Position numbers and translations under genes: made by a program. The notes below the pieces were generated by a model. That model had not been told where the DNA came from and searched no databases. It was given only the letters and a program-made list of their open reading frames with translations. Shown piece by piece: positions 43,492 to 55,659 of a stretch of 64,000 bases of DNA. This DNA comes from Dipteronia dyeriana (lineage: Eukaryota > Streptophyta > Magnoliopsida > Sapindales > Sapindaceae). Position 1 is the stretch's first letter. Every line of letters starts with the position of its first letter. The DNA lies in NCBI GenBank assembly GCA_032871835.1, contig CM065296.1, positions 19,447,501 to 19,511,500 on the forward strand, given 5' to 3'.

Positions 43492-44058
43492 TGTTGGATT
43501 CGTGTAATAAAAGTTCCAGTAATAAAAGTTCCAGTAATTAAGCGAAACTCTAATTTATTGGATTCGTGCTATCCTTCTTCCCTGTTTTGTGTTGATTGTG
43601 TTTTGATTGTATTAGATCTCTGACCTAATCTGGGCTTTGATATCTATAAGGAAATTTACTTCCTCATCAAAGTATGTTTCCAGACACCTTATTTGAGTAA
43701 GATTCATTCTATGCGTGTTTGAATCTTAACTGTATTAAATTCATGACTGTCCACATGTCATTCAGCTGATCATCCACTTCTCCCGACCAAGCTCTCTTTT
43801 CCCTGAACGGTGGTTTTACTCTAAGTGTAGGTGTTATCCTGACCATCTAGGCAATCTCGATCGATTTTATTATTAAATTGCCAATCTGATCATCTTAATG
43901 GGACCATCTCTACACAGTTATTTAGGTAATCCCGATCAGGTGTTACGAAGCTATCTTTGGTCAACGGTTGGTTTGGTCTGGTTGACTTTTGCTAAAGTGT
44001 CTCCCCCGGCTCTTGTTTATTGCTGACGTGGCACATTCTCTGAGTTATACCAACAACA
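43492..44058 (-). repeat. G4 3' LTR (probable)
   Basis: The inner edge is set by analogy with G2 and G3: the minus strand reads AAGGGGGTAT then TGTTGTTGG, so the LTR starts at 44058. The outer edge is placed at TGTTGGATTCG (43492), which is tentative. The sequence between differs from the G2/G3 LTRs, so G4 is a separate family of the same group. Confidence 0.45.
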
Positions 44059-44322
44059 ATACCCCCTTAAATATACAAAATCGAGTATCTCGTTTTAAAA
44101 GAGGGGCTCACTCGGCAAAGTATGTTTAATCTTGTCTTGTAGCTCATAAATGCATGTTTAATGCTTAACAGCTAAGCATTAACCCCAACCACATCCGTTT
44201 CGTCTGACGCAATCATTAGCGACTTGTTGAATTTCGAACGTTCATGATCTTCAAGGTTAGTGCACCTACCCACATTCTTGCACGTTTGGTGACATTTACA
44301 TGCCTCGATGTCGTCATCCACT

Positions 44323-44335
44323 TATATATATATAT
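44323..44335 (+). promoter_or_regulatory. Candidate TATA box of G4 antisense gene
   Basis: TATATATATATAT lies about 150 bases upstream of the exon 1 ATG at 44488 and is followed by a CT-rich leader (44380-44440). Such T/C-rich leaders are common in plant 5' UTRs. Confidence 0.35.
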
Positions 44336-47300
44336 GTTTTGAAACCTTCTCGCTTCCTTATCACAATTTCATACACTTTTTGTAAGCCCTAATTTTCTCT
44401 TCTTCTCTCAAACACTTCAGTTTTTTCTCGTTCTTCATTTTACCAGCCAACAATTCCCGCTTCATCGCTCTCAATAATCTTTTAGGTATGGGTCATATCC
44501 TTCGTCATCAATATTTTGAACTTCTCTTGCGTGTCATTGAGTTAGGCGATAATGAAATATTGCTAGGCTTGAATCCATACTGTGGGGTCACTTTCACACA
44601 TACACTCTTACACTCAACCTATTGCCCTAAATGTAGATTATTCAGTTGTTCAACCAGAGTTTATACCTTCACATGCTAATCCTCTTGTTTCCACCTCTGT
44701 TAGTGCTTGTCCAGATATGTCAAAGACAACGAGTTCCAGACAAACAGCCAGATCTTTACCCAGAGAGTCCACTAGTCTTGCGATTGACTTAAAGATCACC
44801 TCACAAAAACTGAAAATGGAGGAGGTTCCTAAAAGACGGCGGGCGCATATGTTGAATTTTTCTTCTGATCACCCATGTGCCTTTGACTATAAGATAAACG
44901 TGGTGACCGACCATGAGCTTGGAAAGTTCATGGACAAGTTTGATATCCCCCATTCGGTGCAACTGATTTCTAGTGGCGAGCACGCTGTGTGGAACCCTCT
45001 TTCTGGTGTTGTAGCCATCTATGAGGCCATGCTATCTTCTAGAGTTACTCTTCCCATCCAGCCTTTCATCGCCTGACTCTTGGCTGATACGAGCATTACT
45101 CCTGCATTACTGAACCCTAACTCCTACCTAGTGTTGATTAACTTATGGCATTTGTAAGGGAAAATAGGGGCTAGGCACCCCCCGACCCCCTAAAGATTCA
45201 CAATATATATACTCTTGGTCGCTCAGATGCTGGGGTACATTCCATCTACTATAGACCTCATAGAGTCACTAGATTCCTCACAACTATAAGGAGAAGCCCA
45301 TCCTTCCCACTAGCAAAGATCACAAGGGCTTCATATGAGGATTTTATTCCTCTAACAAGTGGAAGAACATATAGTTCTTCGTTACAGGAGATTGGGATGA
45401 GAAAGTGGCGGTTGACCCCAACCATAACTTGAACAGGAATAGTGTCCTTAAACACTTCTGTAGCCCCCGAGCTATGGAGCAGAACTCCACCCAAGATGAG
45501 TCAGAGTCAGTATTTTTTTGTGGTCAAGGTGGCCCAGACTTCTTGGGAGGTCAGGGATCATCGTAATCTGTTTGTGAAAAAAAAACCTAATCGATTTAAG
45601 GCTTTTTTCAGCTATCTCCGCCAAATGCAAACACTGTAAGTCCCGACTCCCTTATCATATGAATTTCTATTGTATGTACATATCCTCATTATTCTTACCA
45701 ACTTTTTCTTTCAGTGTATGAGATAGATATCGTTGATGACGATCAAGATAAAAAGGCTACGAATATTGATCGGGCTAGTAGGAGAGACGTCGTTGATCAA
45801 GTGGCTAGGGGAATTATGCCCCTCGAGCATGATTTGGTAGAGCATGTATATAAGCTTGATCCCAATACCAAATCAGCCCTCATTGAGCAGGCTGAGGGGA
45901 GTGATCGTGACACCTCTCCAAGGGATAGTAGGAGAGGGTCCTCTAGGGACAAGTCTGCAGGGGAAAATTCCACTTGGGAAAAGTCCAGTAGAGAGAGACC
46001 TAATACTGGAAGGTCTGGTAGAGAGAGATCTAGCGGAGATGTGACCAGTGGAAAGGTAGCCAAAACTGTTGAGGGGTCTTCTGCCTTGAGGCTATTCATA
46101 GAAGAATGGAAGCCCCATATACTACTGATTCATTAGTTCCCAATGCAGGGGTTGATTCTATCATCCTTGAGGAAGGTGATGATGATTAGGAGATCCTGAC
46201 CGACCTAATTCTGTTGGAGCAACGATCGAAGAGAATGAGTGATCGTGTATATACATCATCTGCCTCCTTTTCTTCTGCCCCGACCCGGACAGATGACCCG
46301 ATCACGGCTAAAACTGGTGGAGTAGCCGTACTTTAACAGACAATGCTTCCTTCATATCCTGAGCTACCTCAAGCCCAAGACAACCGTCTTGTCAACAGAT
46401 TTCTGTTGACCCGCCCACACAATGGCCTGGCAAAGTCCCAATGCAATTCTCGAGGAGTTTTCCATTAAAAACAACATGTTTGAGCTCACCGAAGAGCACG
46501 TTGATAAAGTGTATTTATGTCTAGGTAGGCCATCTGGGGTTTTGCCAAACACCGTGGTTGCCTATTTAGTTGATGATTCTAGGACCAGCCAAGCTATGAG
46601 CATCTTTGTTGATATGCCTCATGTATCTCTTCGCCGTGATGGAGTCGGCGAAGTTTAAGCTTCTGAAGGGTAGGAATTCGGGACTCATGTAACTAGCCTT
46701 CAGGTTAGAGAGAGTTGTGGAATTTTAAGGGCTTCAGTTGTTACAGACCTGACCCCTTCCGCAGTATTCATGATCATCTTCACACCTGGTCGTGATGGAT
46801 CTTTCTCGTCGGTTTCAATGATTGTTTCTACATCTGAGCCTTTTCTGCCTCCCAATTTGACTAGTTCCCGTACCGACCCCCCTTTCATGCTTCATTCTAT
46901 GTCAACTGGTGAGGGATACATCGATGATGGGTATTGAAGGCAGGTCAGGCCGCTAGCAGCTCTGAGCGAATCCGAATGATCTTCAGTAATGGAGTTTTTG
47001 TAAGTTTTCTCCATTTTGGCTTTCACTTATGCCAATAGTTATTCTTATTCTTCTTTTTATCTTTTGTCAGGCAGTGGAAGAGTTGACTCGGGTTTTGACT
47101 GATCAGAAGAGACAGGTTACGGAGATATCTCGGCTAACAAAAGAGCTTGCTGAGAAAGCTGAAGCCTTCAGATCCTTCTCGGCCAACATGTTCATAATCA
47201 AGCAATCTTATGAAGAGAAATTAAAGAATCATGCTGCAACTGAGATTGCCTTAAGGAGGTCTATAGACCATGTTCAGAGTAGGTGCTCCATAACTAGTGT

Positions 47301-47991
47301 GACCGTCCTGGAACTCACCACGAAGAATGTTGAGTTAGAGGGTAGTGTTGGGGTTTATGCCCTAAAGATGTAATTTGTAAATGGATTTATGAAATAAATG
47401 AAAGGAAAAGTTCAATTCATTCTTGTTGTGTTGTTTATTTTATAACTTGTGCATATACTTAACATCCAAGATTGCCGGATATAATCTCGAACTGTATATA
47501 TGAGTGTCATTTATGGATGGATATAGTAAGAGACGTACAATCTAAAGAGTCCATAGATAGCAAATAAAGCTGGGTACTTTATTTATGGTTAATCTATAGT
47601 TGCGGTCCATTCCGTAAATGGAGATATGAGAATGGAGGCACCTTGTATGATGTGATCATATAGGACTGGGCCATGATCTATATGAATCTGTCACCATGAT
47701 CCGTTTATTGATGAGATTCATATATATCAACTAATGATGGCTATATATGGATGATCTTAATCCTGAGTGTCTTATCGACTCTTTCAGGTTAAATCGTGGT
47801 CTTTGATATACCATGGGTGAGGTCAGATGCATTTCCTGATTGCGGTTTGGCTTGTGGCTGGGAAGGTTTGTACACAATAATAGAATCCACTCATTCTTGT
47901 GAGAAGTAGACGGTAGTTCCCTTAAGGGTTAATTCAGGGCTTGGACAATATGAGCGCTCTCCTAATTCCGTAAGGAAATAGGATTTATTGT

Positions 47992-48879
47992 TGTCATATG
48001 TGAATTTTATCGCACGTACACGTCATCAACAAAGAGGATAAATTGCCAGGTGAACATCCGAATAGGCATTCGGAAAATATCCTACAAGACATCACCGAAG
48101 AAGAGAAAACCCGAGTAAGCTGATGTTGAATAAAACCTACTCAGGGTCAATAGACGTCATATACTACTCGGGATCAGTTAACGACACTCGGGACTGGTTA
48201 AATGAAGTTTCTACTAGGGATCAAATGATGTTACTTGGGACTAGCAGGTATTATCCTTACTCGGGACAAATATGAAGAAAACTAAATAAAAAGCATAGCG
48301 CTTAGTTTACACGGATTAGGTCACTAAATACACGAAGATACCCGTATCAAGAAGGAATCCCAGTAAGAATAGAATACTGAGCAAGAAGGGTTCCCAATCA
48401 GGCAACAACTTTATTTCTTTAAAAAACTACGCTCTCATAAGGAAACAAGTCCAAATTGGACTATATTACAAGAATCCCATTCGATTTCAATACAAGACTC
48501 CGAAACAGGAAAGAAGACAATCCGCTTCAAGCAAGTAATCATAATTAAATACAAAGATCTATTACTTGTACAAAGCAGATTAAGGTTCTATAAACATATA
48601 AATAAACCCATAATCTCGTCAAAAAGAATATATACAGCAATCATAGCAAAATACAGGGAGAAGAAAGAGAGATTGGGAGCTTGTAAACACCATAATTTCA
48701 TAGTGGATTTTGGCTTGGTTGGTCATTCAACCACCCGTGGACGTTTCTCCGATCATCGGAGTTTTAGCACGTAAAAAACTCATGTTTGTTTATTTTCTCC
48801 TTCTCTTTCTCTTTGAAATCACGGTCGTAATCCAATCCTTGTTGGCTTTTCTGATACAATCCAGAAATCGACGTCAACA
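47992..48879 (+). repeat. G3 5' LTR
   Basis: 888 bp, starts TGTCATATGTGAATT, ends ACGTCAACA. Differs from the 3' LTR by scattered substitutions. Repeated ACTCGGGA words lie in the first third (about 48120-48270). Confidence 0.95.
48597..48605 (+). promoter_or_regulatory. Candidate TATA box in G3 5' LTR
   Basis: TATAAATAA in the context ACATATAAATAAACCC, conserved in the other G3 LTR and in G2. It lies about 280 bases before the LTR end. Confidence 0.55.
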
Positions 48880-48899
48880 ATTGGCGCTAGAAGGAAGGG
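48880..48899 (+). other. G3 primer binding site
   Basis: ATTGGCGCTAGAAGGAAGGG directly follows the LTR end and matches the G2 site at 17 or more positions. Confidence 0.72.
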
Positions 48900-48927
48900 G
48901 CTTGAACCTCCGATTTGATTAAAAGCA

Positions 48928-50620
48928 ATGGCAGGAAGTAGAAGCAGTTCCGGGGATGTCTAAAAATCTCCGGATAACTTTCATGTTGGTATTACCTCAC
49001 GGGATCTCGCTGCAACAACAGAAAACTAACCAACATTCCTGGCGGGGATCCAGCAAGTTACTCTGACCAACGGAGACTTGACGTAACTCTTTCGAGAGGC
49101 GTTGCAACAATTGGTGGCAGATGCAACAAAGGAAAGAGTTAATCTACAGGCTACAGAAGCACGAACTCCTAACCTCCCATCTGCAAGGCTTCGTTCGGTG
49201 GTAGTAGGGCCAGAAATAAATACACCAGAAGTCGGAAGGAACTCTACTCCAATCAATCAGGCTGGACGTGAAACACCTGAAGCTGGACGACTACGCCAGA
49301 AACAGAATCAGGATCAGACAGTCCGTGCTAGACACCGTAAACATGACCAGCACAGGGATCGGTCGTCATCAGAAGATAGTGATCGGCACCATCGCAAGCG
49401 TCATCATGGAATCATGTGTGAAACCCGACATCAAAGTGAAGAACCTGAAAGAGGAATGACAATCACCCAGCGGTTCAACCATCAGGGAAGTTTGGTGGGA
49501 AACAGGGACATCGTAATCCAGAGCCTAACTTGAGAAGTCGAGAATATTAGGCATCAAATGGGCGCACTGGTCAGACGTTATGGGTATAACTATTTATCCG
49601 ATGACGATTCTGACGATTCTGACGATTCTGACAATTCATTCACTAGGGAAATCTTACGGACCCTGTTCTCAAAAAGGATCAGGATGCCGCACATGGAGCA
49701 GTTCAAGAAAGACACAGACCCAAAGGAGCACGTCAGACGCTATAAAAGTGCTATGGCCCAGTATGCCCATAGTGATCCCTTATTGTGTCTCAACTTTCCA
49801 CAAACTTTAGGAGACATAGGCTCAAGATGGTTCGGGAGATTGCTCTCAACAAGCATTGGAAGTTTTAGTGAACTAATCAGGAGCTTCTCAAGGCAATTCA
49901 TGAGCAATGTTCACAGGAAAAAGTCAGTGGCTTACCTTTCTCGAATAAAGCAAGGGAAAGATGAGTTGCTGAAGAAATATTTGGGGAGATTTGGCCAAGT
50001 AGTATCAGAAATTGGCAGTGCAAACGATGAAGCAATAATTGCTGCATTCATCAACAACCTGCAAAATGGATGGCTATCTTTTGATTTAAGAAGAGTCCGT
50101 CTGACCAGATATGCAGATATGATGGACATGGCAGGAGGATATGTATTAGTCGAAGAAGAGGAGTTAGCCATTGGAGGAAGCTACATACATGGAGGAAAAC
50201 CCGAGAAGGACGCTGAGTCCAAGGTGCAGAAACAAAAGGGAAAACATAAAGGAAACATCAAAGAAAAGAGCAAGGACGAGGGAAACGGGTGTAATGCCGA
50301 ACAAACCACGGAGAAATACCGAGGTAGATACACCAACTACACCCCTCTTCAGAAAAAGCATGAGGAAATCCTGGCCATTCTAGAAATAAAGAATATGGTA
50401 CAAGAGCCACACCATCAATCTCAGTTTGCTCGGTGAGATACAACTAATTACTGCAGGTTCCATAAGGAAATCTGTCATGAGACATCCAAGTGTTACCAGC
50501 TTAGAGATTACATATAAACCCTTATTCGGGAAGGACATCTACAAGATGTAATCTTGAAAAGGGATGGGAAATCAGAAACAAAGAAAGAGATCAGGGCCGA
50601 TCACAGCTCTTAACGAAATC
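48928..50620 (+). pseudogene. G3 gag, broken
   Basis: Starts MAGSRSSSGDV at 48928 with a stop soon after. Main frame 49558-50436, 292 codons: an acidic repeat (DDSDDSDDSD), then RIRMPHMEQFKKDTDPKEHV, AQYAHSDPLLCLNFPQTLGD, RQFMSNVHRKKSVAYLSRIK and FINNLQNGWLSFDLRR, the Retrotrans_gag core. A basic tail KQKGKHKGNIKEKSK follows. After a stop at 50434 the zinc-binding word CRFHKEICHETSKC continues in frame. Gag forms the particle shell that packages element RNA. Confidence 0.87.
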
Positions 50621-50639
50621 AAAGGGCTAGTCCAGATGC

Positions 50640-51259
50640 CAATCAAGTAATACATACAATCTTTGGAGGACCATCCACTAGGAGAAGTAACCGAGAGCGA
50701 ACACAGGAAATCAGAGAAGTAATAGAAGCAATAGAAGCAATAGAAGCAAGAAATAACTTTGACGTAAACTCGATCGAGTTGGACCCGAAAAGGGTAAAGG
50801 AAGGATGAGACCCAATAACATTCCCAGAAGCGGATTCACATGGGGTCGATATTCAGCCAAATGACGCCTTGGTCATAAGTGTCCGGATTGGTCACTGGGA
50901 AGTCAGAAGAATCCTGATAGATAACGGAAGCTTAGTAGACATTCTCAATATAGCCGTCTACGATCAACTCAGGTTAGACCGAAAAGACCTACAGCCCTTC
51001 CATACCCCACTCAAAGGATTCGGTGGAGTTGATGTCAGGTCATTCAGGACGGGTAAAGCTACCTGTGAAGATTTGAGTGGCACCTTGCCAGAGAACAATA
51101 TTGCTCGACTTCGTGGTGGTAGACTTGGAGAATTGGCCATATAATGCACTATTGGGAAGACCATTCCTGAATAAAACTAAGGCCGTAACAACCACTTATG
51201 CCTTGATGATCAAATTCCCGACCGAACAGGGGGTTGGCATAGTCAAGGGATCCAAATAA
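50640..51259 (+). pseudogene. G3 aspartic protease, broken
   Basis: DALVISVRIGHWEVRRILID then DNGSLVDILNIAVYDQL (active-site D-N-G-S), with FGGVDVRSFRTGKAT near 51030. A frameshift near 51060-51080 moves to the second frame, which carries CQRTILLDFVVVDLENWPYN and ALLGRPFLNKTKAV. A stop (TAA) at 51257-51259 is followed at once by MARRANLSVYK in the same frame. Confidence 0.82.
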
Positions 51260-52260
51260 ATGGCCCGAAGAGCTAACCTGTCCGTATACAAGGACAAGAA
51301 TGAACAGGTTTGTACTATAACACAGCCGAGTCATAACGAAAAGCCACTATCATTCGAATTCGATCCAAGGGAAGAGCCGAATGAATCCAAAACTGAACCA
51401 GTCGAAGAAATCACCTTGAAAGAAGATGAACCGGACAAAAAAGTCAAGATCGGGGCCAACCTGGAAGGAAGAGTCAAACAAAGCCTCATTGATCTACTTA
51501 AAGAATATAAGGATGTCTTCGCTTGGAGTCATGAAGACATGGTCAAGATAGATGCCCGAATAATATCTCACCATCTCATAGTAGACCCGAATGAAAAATG
51601 GGTGATACAAAAGAAGAGATCATTCAATCTCGAAAGAAGTCAGGTAATCAAACAGGAAGTAGAGAAGCTACTCGCTGTAGGATCGATTAGAGAGGTCAAT
51701 TACCCTCAATGGGTGGCTAATGTAGTCCTCGTCCAAAAGAAGATGGACAGTGGAGGATGTACATAGATTTCACAAATCTGAACAAGGCATGCCCGAAAGA
51801 TAGTTTTCCACTTCCGAGGATATATCAGTTGGTGGACGCCACATCAGGCCATGAGCTGCTCAGTTTCATTGACGCCTATTCGGGATATAACCAAATCCGG
51901 ATGAACATAGCTGACGAAGAAAAAACAGCGTTCACAACTGATCAAGGTTTATACTGTTACACAGTTATGCCATTCGGATTAAAAAATGCAAGATCAACAT
52001 ATCAAAGGCTGATCAACAGAATCTTCGCACGACAAATTGGAAGGAACATGGAAGTATACCTTGATGATATGCTGACCAAAAGCATCACGGTAAACCAGCA
52101 CACTTCATATCTACGAGAGACATTTGATGTCTTGAGGAGATACCAAATGAAGCTAAATCCTAACAAGTGTTTATTCGGGGTTCCTTCAGGAAGATTCTTG
52201 GGTTTTCAAGTTCATCAAAAAGGAATCGAAGTCAACCCCGAGAAGATTCAGGCCCTGTAG
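51260..52260 (+). pseudogene. G3 reverse transcriptase, one frameshift
   Basis: 51260-51766: linker and RT N-terminus (LKEYKDVFAWSHEDM, HHLIVDPNEKWVIQKKRSFN, EVEKLLAVGSIREVNYPQWV, VVLVQKK). A frameshift follows in the word that normally reads KKNGKWRMCVD. 51757-52260: MYIDFTNLNKACPKDSFPLP, FIDAYSGYNQIRM, VMPFGLKNARSTYQRLINRI, active site VYLDDMLTKS (about 52050), and FLGFQVHQKGIEVNPEKIQA. A stop at 52258 separates it from RNase H. Typical Tat wording (YVDDM-like box followed by K-KS). Confidence 0.9.
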
Positions 52261-52263
52261 AGA

Positions 52264-52870
52264 ATGACATCACCAAGGACACTCAAAGAAGTACAGCGCC
52301 TAACAAGATGTTTAGCTTCCTTGGGTAGATTCATCTCAAAGGCCACAGACAGATTCTCACCCTTTTTCAAAGTAATTAAAAAAGGGAAAGGACTCGAATG
52401 GAATGAAGAGTGCGAGCAAGCATTCTTAAAAATTAAAGAATACCTAGGGCAGACTCCCATCCTTTCAAAACCACAGATGGGGGAGACACTTCAATTGTAC
52501 TTATCAATTACAGAACTAGCAACAAGCTCAGTCTTAGTCAGAGCAGAAGATGGAGTACAAAAGCCAGTATACTACACCGGCAAGGCACTTCTACCAGCTG
52601 AGACCAGGTATTCACAGGCAGAGAAAATGACCCTAGCATTGGTTTCAGCAGCAAGGAAGCTAAGGCTATATTTTCAGGCTCATACGATCCAGGTACTCAC
52701 TGACTGCCCATTAAAGCAAATTCTACAGAAGCCAGAGATTTCAGGATGACTGACCAAATGGGCTATCGAGTTAAGTGAATTCGATATCCACTACGTCCCC
52801 AGAACATCCCTCAAAGAGCAAGCAGTGGCAAATTTTATAGCAGAGTTCACAGAGCCGAACCTGGAAGCAA
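52264..52870 (+). pseudogene. G3 first RNase H (degenerate type)
   Basis: Contains LTRCLASLGRFISKATDRFS, FFKVIKKGKGLEWNEECEQA, then the RNase H portion LQLYLSITELATSSVLVRAE, VYYTGKALLPAETRYSQAEK and FQAHTIQVLTD. As usual in Tat elements, the first catalytic Asp of the vertebrate-like RNase H is missing (LYLS where active RNases have D-S). A stop at 52747 interrupts the linker (LSEFDIHYVPRTSLKEQAVA). Confidence 0.85.
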
Positions 52871-53280
52871 AAAGGATGTTGGGATAAAATTTCCCATGGA
52901 AATTATATGTTGATGGTTCTTTAAACACTCATGGCAGCGGGGCAGGGATTGTAGTATGCACTCCAGAAAGAAATGATGTCGAATGTGCCATGAGGTTTGA
53001 CTTCAAAGCAACTAACAATCAAGCCGAGTACGAGACGCTACTAGTTGGACTTAGAGTCTGTATAGCTCTCGGGGCGGATGAAGTCGAGATATTCAGCGAT
53101 TCACAGGTGGTTGTCAACCAAGTCCTGGACGAGTACCAAGCCAAGAATGAAGGCATGATAGCCTACCGTGACATTGCAAAACAGCTCCTCTAGAAATTTA
53201 AAGAGTATAAGATTGCCCAGATCCCCAGAGAGGAGAATGAAAAGGCAGACTCATTGTCCAAACTAGCGTCAGCAATAACC
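52870..53280 (+). pseudogene. G3 second RNase H (archaeal type)
   Basis: KLYVDGSLNTHGSGAGIVVC supplies the first Asp, NNQAEYETLLVGLRV the Glu, and IFSDSQVVVNQVLDEYQAKN the second Asp. ENEKADSLSKLASA gives the last acidic position. This extra RNase H after the degenerate one is the hallmark of the Tat group. A stop at 53191 interrupts the end. Confidence 0.88.
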
Positions 53281-53399
53281 ACAATCAGACCAAAAACTAT
53301 TCCGGTTGCACATCTCCTCAATCCGAGCATAGCTGAACCGAGAAACTTAGAAATTTTAGAAATCCGAACACCTCCAGACTGTTGGATGACTTAGCTAAA

Positions 53400-54620
53400 A
53401 AGGTTCCTAGAAGAAGGCGTGTTACCGAAAGATCCCTTACAAGCAAAACGTATCAGGTATAAATCAGCAAGGTATACATTGGTTGGAGGAGAATTATACA
53501 GATGAGGTTATTCCTGAACACTCCAAAGATGTGTGTCAGAGGAAGATGCATATCGGATATTACAGGAAATCCATGCAGGAGTTTGCGAAAACCTCACTGG
53601 GGGTAAGAGTTTGGCACACAAGGTACTCATGTAAGGCTATTATTGGCCTACTCTATTCTCAAATGCACATCAGTGTTCAGAAAGTTGCAATACTTGCCAA
53701 AGGATTGCTAATGACATCCGACAACCCCCTGAGCAGCTCAGAAACCTCACGTCCCCATGGCCATTTTCCATGTGGGGTTTGGATCTAATCGGCCCAATGC
53801 CAGCCGGGATTGGGGGTGGAGCGAAGCATGCCATAGTAGACGTTGACTATTTTATGAAGTAGGTAGAAGCTGAAGCATTAGTGCATATCACAGAAGCAAA
53901 CACCACAAATTTCATGAAAAAGAATATACTTTATAGGTTTGGAGTCTCAAACACTATTATCACTGACAATGACACCCAATTTGATAACCTGAAATTCAGA
54001 CAGCTGTGCAAAGAGTACCAGATTGCCAATTACTATGCCACATCTGTCCACCCTCAAACAAATAGGCAGGTTGAAGTAGTGAACAAAATCATCAAGCACA
54101 CAATCAATGCAAAGCTAGATGCCAAGAAAGGAAGCTGGGTTGAAAAGCTTCCCGAAGTATTATGGGCATATCGGACAACAGCAAGAACATCAACAGGAGA
54201 GACTCCATTCACTTTAGCATTTAGAACATAAGCTGTTATCCCTATAGAAACATCGTATACGTCACCTCGGGTCAGACTTTATGATGAAGATCAAAATGTT
54301 GATATGCTATTACAAAATCTAGATGAGCTAGAAGAGAAAAGGGAGAAATCCCGAATACGAAATATGGCATATCAATAAAGAGTAGCTCGCCACTACAACT
54401 CTCATGTTCGGGTCAGGAAATTCTAGATGGGAGACCTGGCACTCATGAAGGTGTCGTTGAAAAAAAAAAATAAAGCTGCAGGTTCCCAGGTTGACAAATG
54501 GAAATACCCGTACAAAGTCGAAGGAATAGCTGGCCATGGAGCATATTGGATTGCACGACCCAATGAAGGGGTTTTACCCCGACCATGCAATGCCCAATAT
54601 CTGAAAATTTTCTATCCTTA
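53400..54620 (+). pseudogene. G3 integrase, broken
   Basis: Zinc finger remnant: LQEIHAGVCENLTGGKSLAH ... C-x2-C (SCNTCQRIAND) near 53560-53720. Core: WGLDLIGPMPAG (first Asp, about 53775), TDNDTQFDNLKF (second Asp), NRQVEVVNKIIKHT (Glu, about 54075) and LPEVLWAYRTTARTSTGETP. Tail: MGDLALMKVSLKKKNKAAGS, YPYKVEGIAGHGAYWIARPN and VLPRPCNAQYLKIFYP-stop at 54619. Several stops and frame changes. All three catalytic acidic residues are still visible. Confidence 0.87.
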
Positions 54621-55120
54621 ATTATTTTTTGTTTTTTTTTATAGTCATAGGTTAAATATTAGCTGTGGAATTTAAAACTATTGATTTTGCAGTTTTGAAT
54701 AAAAAAACTCGGGATTTTCGAAAGATAAAAGCATCACTCAGGATTTCCAAAAGAAAGCATATGATAATAAGAACATATGGAAGACAAGTATAATAATAAG
54801 AACATGCAAACAGAATTCTCGGGACCATTAATTCCCGATTAAGCGGAGAAGCTTGAAGGAGCATGCCAGCCGAGCAAGGTCAATTGACCTTAGCAAAAAG
54901 GCAAACCCGATGTACCAGCTCGGGACGCTATCGAAAAAAATTCCGCTGAAATACGTAGCTGTGTTAAGAAATTCATAAAACAATCTTAACGATTCGGCAA
55001 ACCCTTGCACATTAAAACTGGGGAGAAATCCTTGGTAATGCGTAAGGACTCGAACATATGATTATGGTGAGCCATGATGTAATGTTCGAGTAGCAACCGT
55101 GTATGAAACACAAGTATAAA
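54621..55120. other. G3 spacer between pol and tandem array
   Basis: Noncoding but conserved with G2 (21360-21950): both carry CTCGGGAT and TTCTCGGGACCAT words and a GGCATGCTCC segment. No ORF supported. Confidence 0.5.
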
Positions 55121-55139
55121 CCTACTTGTCCGTTTTAAG

Positions 55140-55500
55140 ATGACACGGTTAATAATACTAGCCAGTTTAATAAGATACTTGGCATTAAAATTATTCGGGT
55201 GACAACCGGTTTAATAAGATACTCGGTGAAGTTACCCGAACATCAGAGTTAGCCAGTTTAATAAGATACTTGGCATAAAGATTACAAGAGTCAGTTTAAT
55301 AAGATACTTGGCATTAAAATTATTTGGGTGACAACCGGTTTAATAAGATACTCGGTGAAGTTACCCGGTGAAGTTACCCGAACATCAGAGTTAGCCAGTT
55401 TAATAAGATACTTGACATAAAGATTGCAACAACCATTTTAATAAGATACTCAGTTAAGTAACGCGAATGTCAGAAAAAGCTGGTTTAATAAGATACTCAA
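55140..55500. repeat. G3 tandem array, about 91-bp repeat with one truncated unit
   Basis: Units of the type GCCAGTTTAATAAGATACTT ... TTATTCGGGTGACAACCGGTTTAA ... GTTACCCGAACATCAG start near 55161, 55252, 55290 (a partial unit) and 55392. It is the reverse complement of the G2 unit (TTTAATAAGATA versus TATCTTATTAAA), as expected for the element's opposite orientation. Shorter and more diverged than in G2. Confidence 0.85.
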
Positions 55501-55571
55501 CAACCATAGTCAAGTTAAAGAAATTTCACGAGCAATAAAATCAAAACAGGTTCAGAAAAGCTACTCGGAAT

Positions 55572-55577
55572 TTTATT
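55572..55577 (-). terminator. Poly(A) signal of G3 antisense gene
   Basis: AATAAA on the minus strand, 83 bases beyond the stop at 55660, the same spacing as in G2. Confidence 0.6.
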
Positions 55578-55659
55578 GATCTTTCAAAAAGAATGGTTAT
55601 AGTAAGAACTCTTTACAAAGAATTGTTAAAAGTACAAAAAGAAATCCTATCTATAAAAG

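Noticed and set aside
55140..55500. A CRISPR-like array
   Set aside because: Spacers are themselves repeated, the genome is a plant's, and the unit matches the tandem array of the sister element.
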